The translations under genes and the position numbers were made by a program. DNA of 64,000 nt. Source: Mangrovivirga halotolerans. GTDB lineage: Bacteria > Bacteroidota > Bacteroidia > Cytophagales > Cyclobacteriaceae. How positions within the stretch are numbered: the stretch's first letter is position 1; the number at the start of each line of letters is the position of its first letter. The notes beneath the pieces were generated by a model. It saw only the letters and a program-made list of their open reading frames with translations, was not told the DNA's origin and made no database searches. The stretch spans positions 558,001-622,000 of the forward strand of contig NZ_JAPFQN010000005.1 of assembly GCF_026241165.1 (NCBI RefSeq). The letters run 5' to 3'. Positions 26,838-35,827 of this stretch are shown here, piece after piece.

Positions 26838-28393
26838 AAGAGATCAAAAATAGAACTTCCTTTTCTTCTTGATGATGTCTTTTTTCCGGACACGGCTCCT
26901 AAAAGCCCTCTCGATAGTTCTCTGATCAACGTTCTACCCATTTGCCTCACCATGGTATTTTTTGAAAGTTCCTCCCAAACAGATTCATCTGTAAGGGGCT
27001 TTTGTGGCTTATTGACTCCTTCAGACTCTTCTATTTGTTTCTCTTCTGTAAATAACTTTTTCTCAAGCAATTCATACGCACTTTCTCTGTCTACCGGTTG
27101 ATTATACTTGTCTACCAACTCTGAATTATTTAATAAAGCCGAGATTTCATCTTCTTTTAATACCCCCATTCTTGATGCAGGCGCCCGCAGATGAGTAACT
27201 ACCAACGGCGTAGGTATTCCTTTTTCATTTAGTACAGTAATAAGAGCCTGTCCCACTCCAAGTGAAGTTAGAATTTTATCGGTGTCATAATATTCCGTTA
27301 AAGGGAAATTCTCTGCTGCAGAACGTATAGCCTTTCTATCTTTAGCTGTCACTGCACGAAGAGCGTGCTGAATTCTCAATCCTAATTGACTTAAAACTGA
27401 TTCAGGAATATCTGTTGGACTTTGAGTGCAAAAATATATCCCCACTCCTTTAGATCTAATTAGCTTTATCACAGTATCAATCTGTTCGAGAAGTTCGTCC
27501 CCGGCCTCTTTAAATAGCAAATGTGCTTCATCAACAAACATCACAAGCCTTGGCATGTCACTATCTCCTCGTTCAGGAAATGTGGTGAAAATTTCTGCTA
27601 ACAACGAAAGCATAAATGAGGAATACAACTTAGGCTTATCCTGAATATCATTTACTCTTAAAACGCTGATTTGCCCTCTATCTTTATCATCTTTATTTAA
27701 AAGGTCTTTAATATCAAAAGAAGGCTCTCCAAAAAATTGCTCCGCCCCTTCTTGTTCAAGCGAAATAACTTTTCTCATAATAGTTCCGATGGAGGCTGCA
27801 CTTAGTCTGCCATATTCCTTTTGAATGTCTTCCTTTCCCTCCTCAGTAATAAACCTCAATAATCTTTTAAGATCTTTTAAGTCGAGTAAAGGAAGACCAT
27901 TATTATCAGCATATTGAAAAACCACTGATAAAATACTCGATTGTGTATCATTGAGATTAAGCATTTTCGAAAGAACCACAGGTCCAAATTCTGAAACAGT
28001 TGCCCGTAGCTTCACCCCTTCTTTACCTGTGAGTGATAATAGTTCTACAGGATAACCTGAAGGATTATATTTTAAATCAATTGCCTTATGTCTATCTGTT
28101 ATATGATGATTGATCTCTCCTGGTTTGGCTATACCACTCAGGTCACCTTTAATATCCATCATTAACACAGGAACCCCGTTATCACTTAAACATTCTGCAA
28201 AAACCTGTAAAGACTTGGTTTTACCTGTCCCTGTTGCCCCGGAAATCAGACCATGTCGGTTAATAGTTGAAAGTGGAATTCTGACTTTTGCATCAGATAT
28301 TATCTCATTATCAAGGACACCTGCTCCAATTACAAAATCCTTTCCCTTAAAATAATACCCTGTTTGTATATCACTGATAAATTTTTCTTTCAT
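26834..28393 (-). CDS. HerA-like ATPase, DUF853 family
   Basis: In this protein (519 residues from the start at 28393), Walker A is in SGATGTGKTKSLQ near residue 50, Walker B in LVMFVDEAHLLF, and the arginine-finger region in LGLRIQHALRAVT. DUF853 proteins are FtsK/HerA-like hexameric ATPases thought to act on DNA; the cellular role is poorly known. The frame remains open 23 codons further upstream to 28462, but that segment contains a transcription terminator hairpin and overlaps the previous gene, so the start MKEKFISDIQTGYYF is right. A divergent or nuclease partner gene such as NurA is absent. Confidence 0.85.
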   Translation of the reverse strand: MKEKFISDIQTGYYFKGKDFVIGAGVLDNEIISDAKVRIPLSTINRHGLISGATGTGKTKSLQVFAECLSDNGVPVLMMDIKGDLSGIAKPGEINHHITDRHKAIDLKYNPSGYPVELLSLTGKEGVKLRATVSEFGPVVLSKMLNLNDTQSSILSVVFQYADNNGLPLLDLKDLKRLLRFITEEGKEDIQKEYGRLSAASIGTIMRKVISLEQEGAEQFFGEPSFDIKDLLNKDDKDRGQISVLRVNDIQDKPKLYSSFMLSLLAEIFTTFPERGDSDMPRLVMFVDEAHLLFKEAGDELLEQIDTVIKLIRSKGVGIYFCTQSPTDIPESVLSQLGLRIQHALRAVTAKDRKAIRSAAENFPLTEYYDTDKILTSLGVGQALITVLNEKGIPTPLVVTHLRAPASRMGVLKEDEISALLNNSELVDKYNQPVDRESAYELLEKKLFTEEKQIEESEGVNKPQKPLTDESVWEELSKNTMVRQMGRTLIRELSRGLLGAVSGKKTSSRRKGSSIFDLF

Positions 28394-28403
28394 GACACAA
28401 TAT

Positions 28404-28445
28404 AAAAATACACCGGCAGAAATAAATTCTCCCGGTGTATTTTTT
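28404..28445 (-). terminator. Rho-independent terminator after the DUF4332 gene
   Basis: Stem AATACACCGG with CCGGTGTATT, 15-nt loop, flanked on the minus-strand 3' side by a T-run (A-run at 28404-28408). It lies between the DUF4332 gene and the DUF853 start, separating the two transcripts. Confidence 0.8.
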
Positions 28446-28458
28446 AGGATTTTTTTAT

Positions 28459-28866
28459 TCAATAAGTTATAACAGGATCAAGTTCTTTTGCTTCGTTGAC
28501 AAACTTTTCTACCTGGCTTAAAGACGGTACCTGTCGAACATGATTTTTCCTTTTACTTTCTTCAACTAAAGCGTTATGCAGGTTCTCAGGATTTCTGTTT
28601 CTTAGTTCTTTGACAGTATCCACACCGGCAGCTTCCAGTAGTTCACTTATTTCACTTGCAACGCCTTTTATTCGAAACAAATCGGCCAAATTTGCCCATT
28701 TTAGTAAATGTGAAGCTTCAACTCCTGTTATTTCAGCAACATTTTTTCTACCGGATCGTGAAGCACATTTTTCAAGAAGTCCTTCAACTGTTGTAATATC
28801 AGCTTTTTGTAATTTTTCTGCGTAGGACGGACCAATTCCTTCGATTTCAGTGATTTTAGTAGCCAT
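28459..28866 (-). CDS. DUF4332 helix-hairpin-helix protein
   Basis: The protein has 135 residues with two helix-hairpin-helix-like repeats: KITEIEGIGPSYAEKLQKAD (residues 4-23) and FRIKGVASEISELLEAAGVD. These are typical of DUF4332, which resembles DNA-binding domains of polymerases and topoisomerases. The start is set at 28866 (MATKITEIEG); an upstream ATG at 28911 would add 15 residues of low-complexity, AT-rich translation. Non-specific DNA binding is a reasonable guess. A terminator separates it from the HerA-like gene downstream. Confidence 0.8.
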   Translation of the reverse strand: MATKITEIEGIGPSYAEKLQKADITTVEGLLEKCASRSGRKNVAEITGVEASHLLKWANLADLFRIKGVASEISELLEAAGVDTVKELRNRNPENLHNALVEESKRKNHVRQVPSLSQVEKFVNEAKELDPVITY

Positions 28867-29028
28867 ATTTAAATTAGATTTGAATTTTATTTGTATATTA
28901 ATATAATTCAAATAATTATAATTTTTTACATATTTTTAATCGATTATATATAAAAATACCATGAATGAAATTTTATATTGACAATACGGTCAATTCACCT
29001 TATATTTTGGAAAATTAAATATTTAACT

Positions 29029-29946
29029 ATGTCTTACGAATCATTTTTATCCGGTTTTCACTCCGTGATGTACGTAGCCATTGCAATCTCCTTGTTATTT
29101 GCTCTGGGATCTCTGTTTATTAATTTTTTGAATCTTGCACGATTTAAAGATCCAAAACTGAAATACGATTACATTTCTTCCCGTGAAAAGAAAATGTACA
29201 TTTATTTTTTCATTGGTCTTGGTGCTGCAGTTTTCTTTTATCTGAATACATTGTTTAGAGAACCAGTAGCTGAATCCAAAGGGTGGATTTTTATTCGTTT
29301 TGCAGTAGCTATTTGTGCCGGTACTTTGGTAGGATACATTCCATCTTTATTATTAAAATATATGCTTCCTGCTAATCAAAAAGGAAGGCTTAAAAAATTA
29401 AGATTTCAACCTAGAACTTCTCCTAAATCGGGAAAACAAATGAGGTTGCTTACTGAACAGGAAGAAGATGTACATCTTGATGAAGCCATGCAGGCAGAGG
29501 AAAATATTTTCTCAGTGGATTATGATGTTTGGGTAGATGATGATTCAGACTATGTTAAAATTGAAAAATATCCAGGTCATCTTGTCGCCCTTGAATGCGA
29601 CAGATGTGGTATGCAAACTTTAAAATTGAAAAAGGAGGAAATTTTAAAACAACCGACTGATACTGAGCCCGGAGAAATTGTAAAGCATTATAAATGTAGT
29701 TATTGCAACAGGGTAAAACATGAAAACAAGCAAATAGCTCAATTAGAAGCCAATAAAGAAAGTTTCTTCCTGAGATTCAAAGATCATATTGGAGAAGCTA
29801 TTTCAGAAAAACAGTACGCTATACAGCTCATAAGGATGGAAGTTTTTGATAATGAAGGACACCCCCATCATTATGAATTCGGAGATATAGACCAGGCTCA
29901 GTCCTTTCTAAAAGAACTAGAAGATAAAAAGGCAACAGACGAATAG
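29029..29946 (+). CDS. Three-helix membrane protein with a zinc-ribbon-like cytoplasmic domain
   Basis: I do not recognise this 305-residue protein. There are three membrane helices (about 9-34, 55-78, 85-110). A charged linker and a beta-rich domain follow, with two CxxC pairs spaced like a zinc ribbon (ECDRCGMQ and KCSYCNRV), then a helical tail. The open frame continues upstream to a TTG at 28978, but the ATG at 29029 gives a cleaner start (MSYESFLSGF). It ends at a bidirectional terminator. A role in sensing or membrane quality control would be guesswork. Confidence 0.65.
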   Translation: MSYESFLSGFHSVMYVAIAISLLFALGSLFINFLNLARFKDPKLKYDYISSREKKMYIYFFIGLGAAVFFYLNTLFREPVAESKGWIFIRFAVAICAGTLVGYIPSLLLKYMLPANQKGRLKKLRFQPRTSPKSGKQMRLLTEQEEDVHLDEAMQAEENIFSVDYDVWVDDDSDYVKIEKYPGHLVALECDRCGMQTLKLKKEEILKQPTDTEPGEIVKHYKCSYCNRVKHENKQIAQLEANKESFFLRFKDHIGEAISEKQYAIQLIRMEVFDNEGHPHHYEFGDIDQAQSFLKELEDKKATDE

Positions 29947-29972
29947 TTAGAAACTATATATTTAGATAAGAC

Positions 29973-30004
29973 AAAAAAAAGAGTGGCTAGCCACTCTTTT
30001 TTTT
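29973..30004. terminator. Bidirectional terminator, perfect palindrome
   Basis: The core GAGTGGCTAGCCACTC is a perfect palindrome flanked by eight A on the left and eight T on the right. It serves the plus-strand membrane gene and the minus-strand gene ending at 30025. Confidence 0.85.
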
Positions 30005-30024
30005 GATTCGACTATTTTTATTTT

Positions 30025-30318
30025 TTAATCTTCATCTCCTTCATCTTCTTCCTGATCTTCAATAAATTCTTCAGATAATTTACCAAATTCATCGTAATCG
30101 TCATCATCTTCAATTAGCTGCACAGCCTCTTGTTTAGTCATTCTGATCAAATAATATACATCATCGGTATCAAAAGGCAGAGCAGATACTTTTTCTCCTT
30201 TTGCATTGACAAAAGAAACAAGGTTTTCAGCAAAACCATAAGGATATTCTAATTTGACTTGATTGATCACCTCTTCAGGCAATTTATCGTAATCTTTTAC
30301 AATGCGTTTTTTTTCCAT
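30025..30318 (-). CDS. Small acidic conserved protein of unknown function
   Basis: The protein has 97 residues. The N-terminal half is basic with KRIVKDYDKLPEEVINQVK, the middle is beta-like, and the C-terminal 25 residues are almost all Asp/Glu (for example EDDDDYDEF and EDQEEDEGDED). I recall similar short proteins as conserved hypotheticals across Bacteroidota, without known function. Acidic tails of this kind often mediate nucleic-acid mimicry or protein contacts, but no evidence points to either here. It has a terminator downstream. Confidence 0.6.
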   Translation of the reverse strand: MEKKRIVKDYDKLPEEVINQVKLEYPYGFAENLVSFVNAKGEKVSALPFDTDDVYYLIRMTKQEAVQLIEDDDDYDEFGKLSEEFIEDQEEDEGDED

Positions 30319-30391
30319 GACGATTTGTTTTAACTGGTAGATTATATAGTAATAATAATCAATCTGGTAAATTTCTGAAATCAGATGAAAA

Positions 30392-31777
30392 TTATTTTTT
30401 ATTTTTTTTCTCTAAATTTTGATCCAGTAAATACAGCATTGAAGCTAACCCTCCAACTCCCAGTTCTAATTCTCGTTGATTGACTGTTTCGAAGACATCA
30501 TTGGGTGTGTGATGAATGTAAAAATATCGCTGAGAATCAGGATATAACCCAATGAGTAAAGTGTTTTGAATTGCTAGCGGTGAAATATCTGCTCCCCCCC
30601 CAGGCTTACTAAAATCATAATATCCCCAATCAATTAATAACGGAGCCCAGCTTTGGATCATCTTCTCTTGTTCCTCAGTACCGGTCGAGGTAAATCCTCT
30701 GGGCGAAAATCCTCCCCTGTCAGATTCGATAGCAGCAAGGTGATTTTCATTATATTTTTGAGCTAATTCAGCATATTTCCTTCCTCCTCTCAATCCATTC
30801 TCTTCATTCATGAACATAACAGCTCTAATTGAATACTTTGGTTTATAACCTGAAAGCTTAAGTACTCTTAATGCATCTATAGACTGCACACATCCTGCTC
30901 CATCATCGTGGGCTCCCTCACCAAGGTCCCAGCTATCCAGGTGTCCGCCAACTATTATATAATCATCGGGAAACTCCGTTCCATTTATCTGACCAATCAC
31001 ATTATATGATAATTTATCAGGCAAAAATTCACAATGAGTTTCTAGATAAATATTTAGTTCATTATCTGTTTTTAACATGGTACTCAATTCCTCAGCATGA
31101 TAGGTACTTATAGCCACAGCAGGAATCTTGGGTACATTTGGCTGATATCTAGTCATACCAGTATGTAAAACCTCATTAATCTTATTTCCCATTGAACGAA
31201 CAACCACGGCAACAGCTCCCTTTTTGGCAGCTTCTGCAGGCCCACTACCACGCTGATCCACGGCACCTCCATAAGCTGAAAAAGTACTGAATTCTGTCTC
31301 ATCAAAAGGCCGGTTAAAAAAAACTATCTTACCCTTTACATCTTTTTCTTTTAATTCGAGTACTTCATCAAGGCTTTTCACTTCGATAACTTCTGCAGTT
31401 ACACCTGGAAAACCTGTTCCAACAGTATTTCCAAGAGCTGTCACCGGTAACTCTATGGTTCCGAAAGTGCTGGAAATCACCCGGCCTTTTTCAGGTTGCT
31501 CTCCTCTTACCCAATGCGGCACCATTACAGGCTGTAACCACACAGTATCAAAATCATAGGCTTCCATTCTTTGCCTGGTAAATTCTACGGCTGCTGCTGC
31601 TTCTGGAGAACCGGTAAGCCTTCCTCCGATATTCTTAGTTAGAAATCTCAGATCCTCATACGCCCTGCCGTTTGTTAATGCAATATGAAAAAGGCTATCT
31701 ATAAAGGCTTTATCCTGCTGAGCCTGAATAGAAAAAAAAAGAGTAGAAAAAATTAAAGCAGATAAAATTCTTTTCAT
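30392..31777 (-). CDS. Exported M28 family metallopeptidase (carboxypeptidase Q-like)
   Basis: A 461-residue exported peptidase with a signal peptide (to about residue 19, SIQAQ). A protease-associated insert lies in the first half. The zinc-binding motifs of M28 follow: GGHLDSWDLGEGAHDDGAG, NEENGLRGG, ESDRGGF and a late histidine in IHHTPNDVF. This order matches plasma glutamate carboxypeptidase-type enzymes, which release amino acids from peptides. It lies 18 bp downstream of the small exported gene on the same strand, so they are one operon. Confidence 0.9.
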   Translation of the reverse strand: MKRILSALIFSTLFFSIQAQQDKAFIDSLFHIALTNGRAYEDLRFLTKNIGGRLTGSPEAAAAVEFTRQRMEAYDFDTVWLQPVMVPHWVRGEQPEKGRVISSTFGTIELPVTALGNTVGTGFPGVTAEVIEVKSLDEVLELKEKDVKGKIVFFNRPFDETEFSTFSAYGGAVDQRGSGPAEAAKKGAVAVVVRSMGNKINEVLHTGMTRYQPNVPKIPAVAISTYHAEELSTMLKTDNELNIYLETHCEFLPDKLSYNVIGQINGTEFPDDYIIVGGHLDSWDLGEGAHDDGAGCVQSIDALRVLKLSGYKPKYSIRAVMFMNEENGLRGGRKYAELAQKYNENHLAAIESDRGGFSPRGFTSTGTEEQEKMIQSWAPLLIDWGYYDFSKPGGGADISPLAIQNTLLIGLYPDSQRYFYIHHTPNDVFETVNQRELELGVGGLASMLYLLDQNLEKKNKK

Positions 31778-31795
31778 TTTATTTATATATAATTA

Positions 31796-32230
31796 TTAAT
31801 CAATTAATTCAGCATTTCTTAAAACATACATATGGTAATTCATGTCGCTATTATTTAGCATGAGCATTCCTTCTATAACCACCCTGTTGTCGGAAGCTTC
31901 TAATTCCTCATCAGAAATAATTTCTATTATGGTTTCAGGTCCTGCTCCACCACAATAATAACAAACATTAAATGGAAGCTTGGATAATATATAGTGATCA
32001 CTTGAACCAACCTCCACAGGTAAAATATATCCTTTTAACTTAATAATTTGCCCTTCGTAACTCTTCAGTTTTTTTGAAAATACAGGAACATCAAATGGAA
32101 CTTCTGATCCTTCCATATACCCTGTTTCAAATTTAACCTCTCCAAGGATGTCCCAAAAATCAACATCGTTTTGAGCATTAATAACTACAGAAACATTCAA
32201 TAAGAATAAACAATAAATAGTTTTCCTCAT
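31796..32230 (-). CDS. Small exported protein with a CYYCGGAGPE motif
   Basis: This 144-residue protein has a signal peptide (to about residue 19, VINAQ) followed by a beta-barrel-like domain. A central motif FNVCYYCGGAGPETIIEI is preceded by KLKGYILPVEV. This resembles DUF3299-type periplasmic OB-fold-like proteins, in which the two cysteines might bind a metal. Function is unknown. It is the first gene of an operon with the M28 peptidase and is divergent from queA across only 43 bp. Confidence 0.6.
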   Translation of the reverse strand: MRKTIYCLFLLNVSVVINAQNDVDFWDILGEVKFETGYMEGSEVPFDVPVFSKKLKSYEGQIIKLKGYILPVEVGSSDHYILSKLPFNVCYYCGGAGPETIIEIISDEELEASDNRVVIEGMLMLNNSDMNYHMYVLRNAELID

Positions 32231-32249
32231 TATTTTGTTATCGCGATTT

Positions 32250-32258
32250 TATATTTGC
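32250..32258 (+). promoter_or_regulatory. Predicted -7 element for queA
   Basis: TATATTTGC is a perfect TAnnTTTGC, 15 bp before the GTG start, so the leader would be under about 10 nt. No TTTG occurs at the usual 19-nt spacing; the nearest is 12 nt upstream. The 43-bp spacer must also hold the promoter of the divergent gene. Confidence 0.5.
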
Positions 32259-32273
32259 ATAAAATAATTAATT

Positions 32274-33473
32274 GTGAAATCAGTAGATCTTTCTAAATAC
32301 ACTTACGAATTACCGGATGAAAAAATTGCCAAACATCCCTTGCAAAAGCGTGATGAGGCTAAATTACTTGTTTACAATTCCGGTAAAATTGAATCTGAAA
32401 TATTTAAAAATATACCTCAACTCATCCCACAGGATTCAACTCTGATCTTTAATAATACTAAAGTAATTCCTGCAAGGCTACTTTTCAGAAGAGAAACCGG
32501 TGCTATTATTGAAATTTTTCTTCTCCAACCATACAGTCCAACTGTGGTTATAGATGACGCAATGACTATAACAGATTCAGCCTCATGGCTTTGTATGGTA
32601 GGAAATGCCAGAAAGTGGAAAGATGATGAGATCTTGAAAAGAACTATTGAAGTTGACGGAAAAGATATAGAAATTAGTGCTCGATGGGTAAACAGAGAGC
32701 AAAAACTAGTAAGTTTCGAGTGGGAAACTAATACTCCTTTTGCCGATCTGGTGAAAAATATGGGACAGGTTCCTCTACCTCCATATTTAAATCGGGACGC
32801 AACGGAAGAGGATGTTCCAAGATATCAAACGGTATACGCGGAAAAAGATGGAGCAGTAGCTGCTCCGACAGCTGGACTTCACTTCACAAAAGAAGTTATA
32901 AGTGCTCTGAAGAATAAAGGTATAGATGAAGAATATATCACACTGCACGTAGGTGCTGGAACTTTTAGTCCGATCAAAGTTGCTACTCCCGAAGATCACC
33001 CGATGCATAAGGAACAAATATTGTTCAAAAAAGAAGTTATCGAATCGCTGTTAAACAAAAAGGGAAAAATTATACCCGTAGGAACAACCTCTATGCGTAG
33101 CCTTGAAAGTTTGTTCTGGTATGGTGTGAAATTGTTGAATGGTGAGAAAAATTTTTTCATACCAAAACTTATCGCTTACGAAAACAATGACGTCCCTACT
33201 AGAGAAGAATCGTTAAAAGCGATACTTGATTACATGAATTCTAACAATCTCAAAATTATTCATGGGGAAACAGAAATTTTTATTTTCCCCGGTTATGAAT
33301 TTCATTTTGCAGATGGACTTATAACTAATTTTCACCAGCCTGACTCAACTTTAATATTACTTGTTGCAGCATTTATTGGAGAAGATTGGAAAAAAGTTTA
33401 TGATTATGCTTTAAATAATAATTACAGATTCCTTAGCTATGGAGACAGTTCCCTGCTATGGAGAAAAAAATAA
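32274..33473 (+). CDS. queA: S-adenosylmethionine:tRNA ribosyltransferase-isomerase QueA
   Basis: A 399-residue enzyme of queuosine synthesis that adds an epoxycyclopentanediol unit to preQ1 in tRNA. Family signatures include LIFNNTKVIPARL, GAVAAPTAGLHFT, HVGAGTFSPIKV and the C-terminal ITNFHQPDSTLILLVAAF with YGDSSLLW. The length is somewhat greater than the E. coli enzyme, as is usual in Bacteroidota. The start is GTG at 32274. It may be co-transcribed with the mechanosensitive channel gene, which begins 3 bp after its stop. Confidence 0.96.
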   Translation: MKSVDLSKYTYELPDEKIAKHPLQKRDEAKLLVYNSGKIESEIFKNIPQLIPQDSTLIFNNTKVIPARLLFRRETGAIIEIFLLQPYSPTVVIDDAMTITDSASWLCMVGNARKWKDDEILKRTIEVDGKDIEISARWVNREQKLVSFEWETNTPFADLVKNMGQVPLPPYLNRDATEEDVPRYQTVYAEKDGAVAAPTAGLHFTKEVISALKNKGIDEEYITLHVGAGTFSPIKVATPEDHPMHKEQILFKKEVIESLLNKKGKIIPVGTTSMRSLESLFWYGVKLLNGEKNFFIPKLIAYENNDVPTREESLKAILDYMNSNNLKIIHGETEIFIFPGYEFHFADGLITNFHQPDSTLILLVAAFIGEDWKKVYDYALNNNYRFLSYGDSSLLWRKK

Positions 33474-33476
33474 AGA

Positions 33477-34382
33477 ATGGATTTTAAGGAAATATTAGAT
33501 AAACTAGGCGAAATTTTCAAACCTGTAATGGATATTTTATCATATCCTGTTTTTAATCTGGGTCAGACTGAATTCACCCTCATAACTATTCTATCACTAA
33601 TCCTTAGTTTTGTCGCCCTTGTTTATATTTCTAATCTGATCCGAAAATTACTGGTCACAAAGGTAATGGGCAGGTACAATATCGAATATGGCATCAGGCA
33701 AACATACGGTTATATATTCAGATTATTTGTCCTTACTATTGGTACACTGATAATCCTGAATTCTTTCGGAATTAACTTCACCACCCTTGGTATTGTAGTA
33801 GGTGCTTTAGGTGTCGGTATTGGTTTTGGTTTACAAACTATAGTAGATAATATCGTTTCAGGTATGATCATTTTGTTTGATCAACCAATAAAAGTGGGTG
33901 ATCGTGTGGAAGTAGGTACAATTGTAGGAGATATCATTAAAATTGGTGGTCGTGCAACTACAATCCGAACAAATGATAATATTATTGTTATTGTACCAAA
34001 CTCCGAATTTATTTCGAAAATGGTGATAAACTGGTCGCACAATGACCGGAGAATACGAATTAAAGTCCCTTTAGGGGTAAGCTACAAGGAAGATCCTGAC
34101 AGAGTAAGACAAATAGTGCTGGAAGTTGCGAATAAAAATGAAAACGTGCTTTCCAATCCGGAACCATTTCTATTATTTACAGAATATGGGAACAGTAGTA
34201 TTGATTTTACGCTATTGGTCTGGTCAACTAAATATGTCGATCGTCCAGCCTTTCTGCAAAGCGAACTTTATTATGCCATCTTTCAGAGGTTCAGAGAAGA
34301 AAACATCGAAATTCCTTTCCCTCAACGAGATATAAATTTCAGAAATGAATTGGAAATCAAAAAAGATGGCGAACAACAATAA
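33477..34382 (+). CDS. MscS family mechanosensitive ion channel
   Basis: A 301-residue channel. Three membrane helices occupy the first 120 residues; the pore helix has GVVVGALGVGIGFGLQ-like Gly/Ala packing (LGVGIGFGLQTIVDNIVSG). The cytoplasmic beta domain follows with FDQPIKVGDRVEVG. MscS channels open on membrane tension and protect against osmotic down-shock. The last 18 bases overlap a hairpin that acts as terminator for the convergent pnt operon. It is coupled to queA by a 3-bp gap. Confidence 0.93.
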   Translation: MDFKEILDKLGEIFKPVMDILSYPVFNLGQTEFTLITILSLILSFVALVYISNLIRKLLVTKVMGRYNIEYGIRQTYGYIFRLFVLTIGTLIILNSFGINFTTLGIVVGALGVGIGFGLQTIVDNIVSGMIILFDQPIKVGDRVEVGTIVGDIIKIGGRATTIRTNDNIIVIVPNSEFISKMVINWSHNDRRIRIKVPLGVSYKEDPDRVRQIVLEVANKNENVLSNPEPFLLFTEYGNSSIDFTLLVWSTKYVDRPAFLQSELYYAIFQRFREENIEIPFPQRDINFRNELEIKKDGEQQ

Positions 34383-34394
34383 TTATTCGCCATC
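34359..34394 (-). terminator. Rho-independent terminator of the pnt operon
   Basis: On the minus strand a 9-bp stem (GATGGCGAA with TTCGCCATC, 12-nt loop) is followed by six T. It lies 35 bp beyond the pntB stop and overlaps the last codons of the convergent mscS-like gene. Confidence 0.75.
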
Positions 34395-34429
34395 AGATTC
34401 ACAACTCTATTAATCTATCAAGATTATCT

Positions 34430-35827
34430 TTATACCTCAGCTAATTCTTTTACCAAGCCAGAAAGTGATTGTTTGGCATCACCAAATAACATCTTAGTTT
34501 TATCTTTAAAGAAAAGCTCATTTTGAACCCCAGCATATCCTGGGTTCATACTTCGTTTAAACACAACAACCTGGTGAGCATTTTCCACTTCTAATATTGG
34601 CATTCCGTAAATTGGGCTCCCAGAGTCAGTTTTAGCTGCAGGATTGACCACATCATTTGCCCCGATAACTAAAACAACATCAGCACCTTCTAATGATTTA
34701 TTAGCATCATCCAGATCCAGAAGTTTTTCGTATGGAACATCAGACTCAGCCAATAAAACATTCATATGACCTGGCATTCTGCCAGCAACGGGATGAATAG
34801 CATATTTCACTTCTACACCCTCATCTTCAAGCAGCACTTCAAGTTCCCGGCAAACATGCTGTGCCTGAGCTACCGCAAGTCCATAACCTGGAACAACCAA
34901 TACCTTTTTAGCATATTTAAGTTGTACAGCTAGGTCAGACATTGATACTTCTTTCACAACCCTATCTCCATCATCAGAAGAAGATGAGGAAGTTCCACCA
35001 AAATTACCTACTAGAACCTGTGCCAGAGACCTGTTCATTGCATTACACATCAATACAGTCAATATTATACCTGATGCTCCGACCAGAATACCGCCAAACA
35101 GCATTACATTATTGGTGTAAACGATACCAGCCAAAGCAGCACCAATACCAGTCAAACTATTAAGAAATGCAATTACCACCGGCATATCTCCTCCTCCTAT
35201 CGGGGATACAAAACTAAATCCATAAAACAGACTCAGAAAAATCAAACCCAGCACAAACCCAAGGCTAATCGCAGATGGATTGATTGAATAAAAGACCATT
35301 GCTATAACAACAATCAAAAGCAATAAAACATTTATGTAGGCGGAATAAGGCAATTTTAATTTTTCATTCCATATTCCTTTAAGCTTTCCAAATGCAACCA
35401 ATGAACCTGTAAATGAAACTGCCCCTATGAAGAGGGCGGATAAAACTGTAAGCAACACTCCGAATGGCACTTCAACACCAGATAAATAACCAACTAATTC
35501 AACTACTGCTAAAGCCAGAGTACCAGCACCTCCAAAACCATTGAAGAGTGAAACCAACTCAGGCATAGCAGTCATCTCGACTTTCTTTGCCGCTATTAAT
35601 CCTATTGTAATTCCCAGTGCAAGTGCTACTGCAATAACTCCATAGTTGTTTACTGGTTCTCCACCTAATGCACCAAATAATGCAGTAAGGATACCTAAAA
35701 TCATTCCGGTTGCTGCAAGGGCGTTCCCTTTAGTCGCAGTTTTGGGACTACTTAATCTTTTCAGACCGATAATAAAAAATACGGTACTTATAAGATAGCA
35801 TAGATCAGTAATGGAAGAATATATCAT
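34430..35827 (-). CDS. pntB: NAD(P) transhydrogenase subunit beta
   Basis: A 465-residue membrane subunit that carries the NADP-binding domain III and most of the proton channel. About eight or nine helices are followed by the soluble domain with VPGYGLAVAQAQH, HPVAGRMPGHMNVLLAE, and VIGANDVVNPAA, all diagnostic of PntB. With the two alpha-chain genes upstream it forms the proton-translocating transhydrogenase that makes NADPH from NADH. It overlaps pntAB by 4 bp (ATGA) and is followed by a terminator. Confidence 0.96.
   Translation of the reverse strand: MIYSSITDLCYLISTVFFIIGLKRLSSPKTATKGNALAATGMILGILTALFGALGGEPVNNYGVIAVALALGITIGLIAAKKVEMTAMPELVSLFNGFGGAGTLALAVVELVGYLSGVEVPFGVLLTVLSALFIGAVSFTGSLVAFGKLKGIWNEKLKLPYSAYINVLLLLIVVIAMVFYSINPSAISLGFVLGLIFLSLFYGFSFVSPIGGGDMPVVIAFLNSLTGIGAALAGIVYTNNVMLFGGILVGASGIILTVLMCNAMNRSLAQVLVGNFGGTSSSSSDDGDRVVKEVSMSDLAVQLKYAKKVLVVPGYGLAVAQAQHVCRELEVLLEDEGVEVKYAIHPVAGRMPGHMNVLLAESDVPYEKLLDLDDANKSLEGADVVLVIGANDVVNPAAKTDSGSPIYGMPILEVENAHQVVVFKRSMNPGYAGVQNELFFKDKTKMLFGDAKQSLSGLVKELAEV

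Noticed and set aside
24752-28393. A sirtuin and a HerA-like ATPase within 4 kb, resembling the Sir2-HerA phage defence pair.
   Set aside because: The sirtuin is a CobB-type deacylase coupled to topA, the ATPase is a DUF853 protein on the other strand, and menC lies between them. They are not in one operon, and the domain types differ from the defence system.
28394-28462. A longer start for the DUF853 gene, 23 codons upstream.
   Set aside because: That stretch contains a transcription terminator hairpin with T-run and overlaps the DUF4332 stop; the MKEKFISD start is cleaner.
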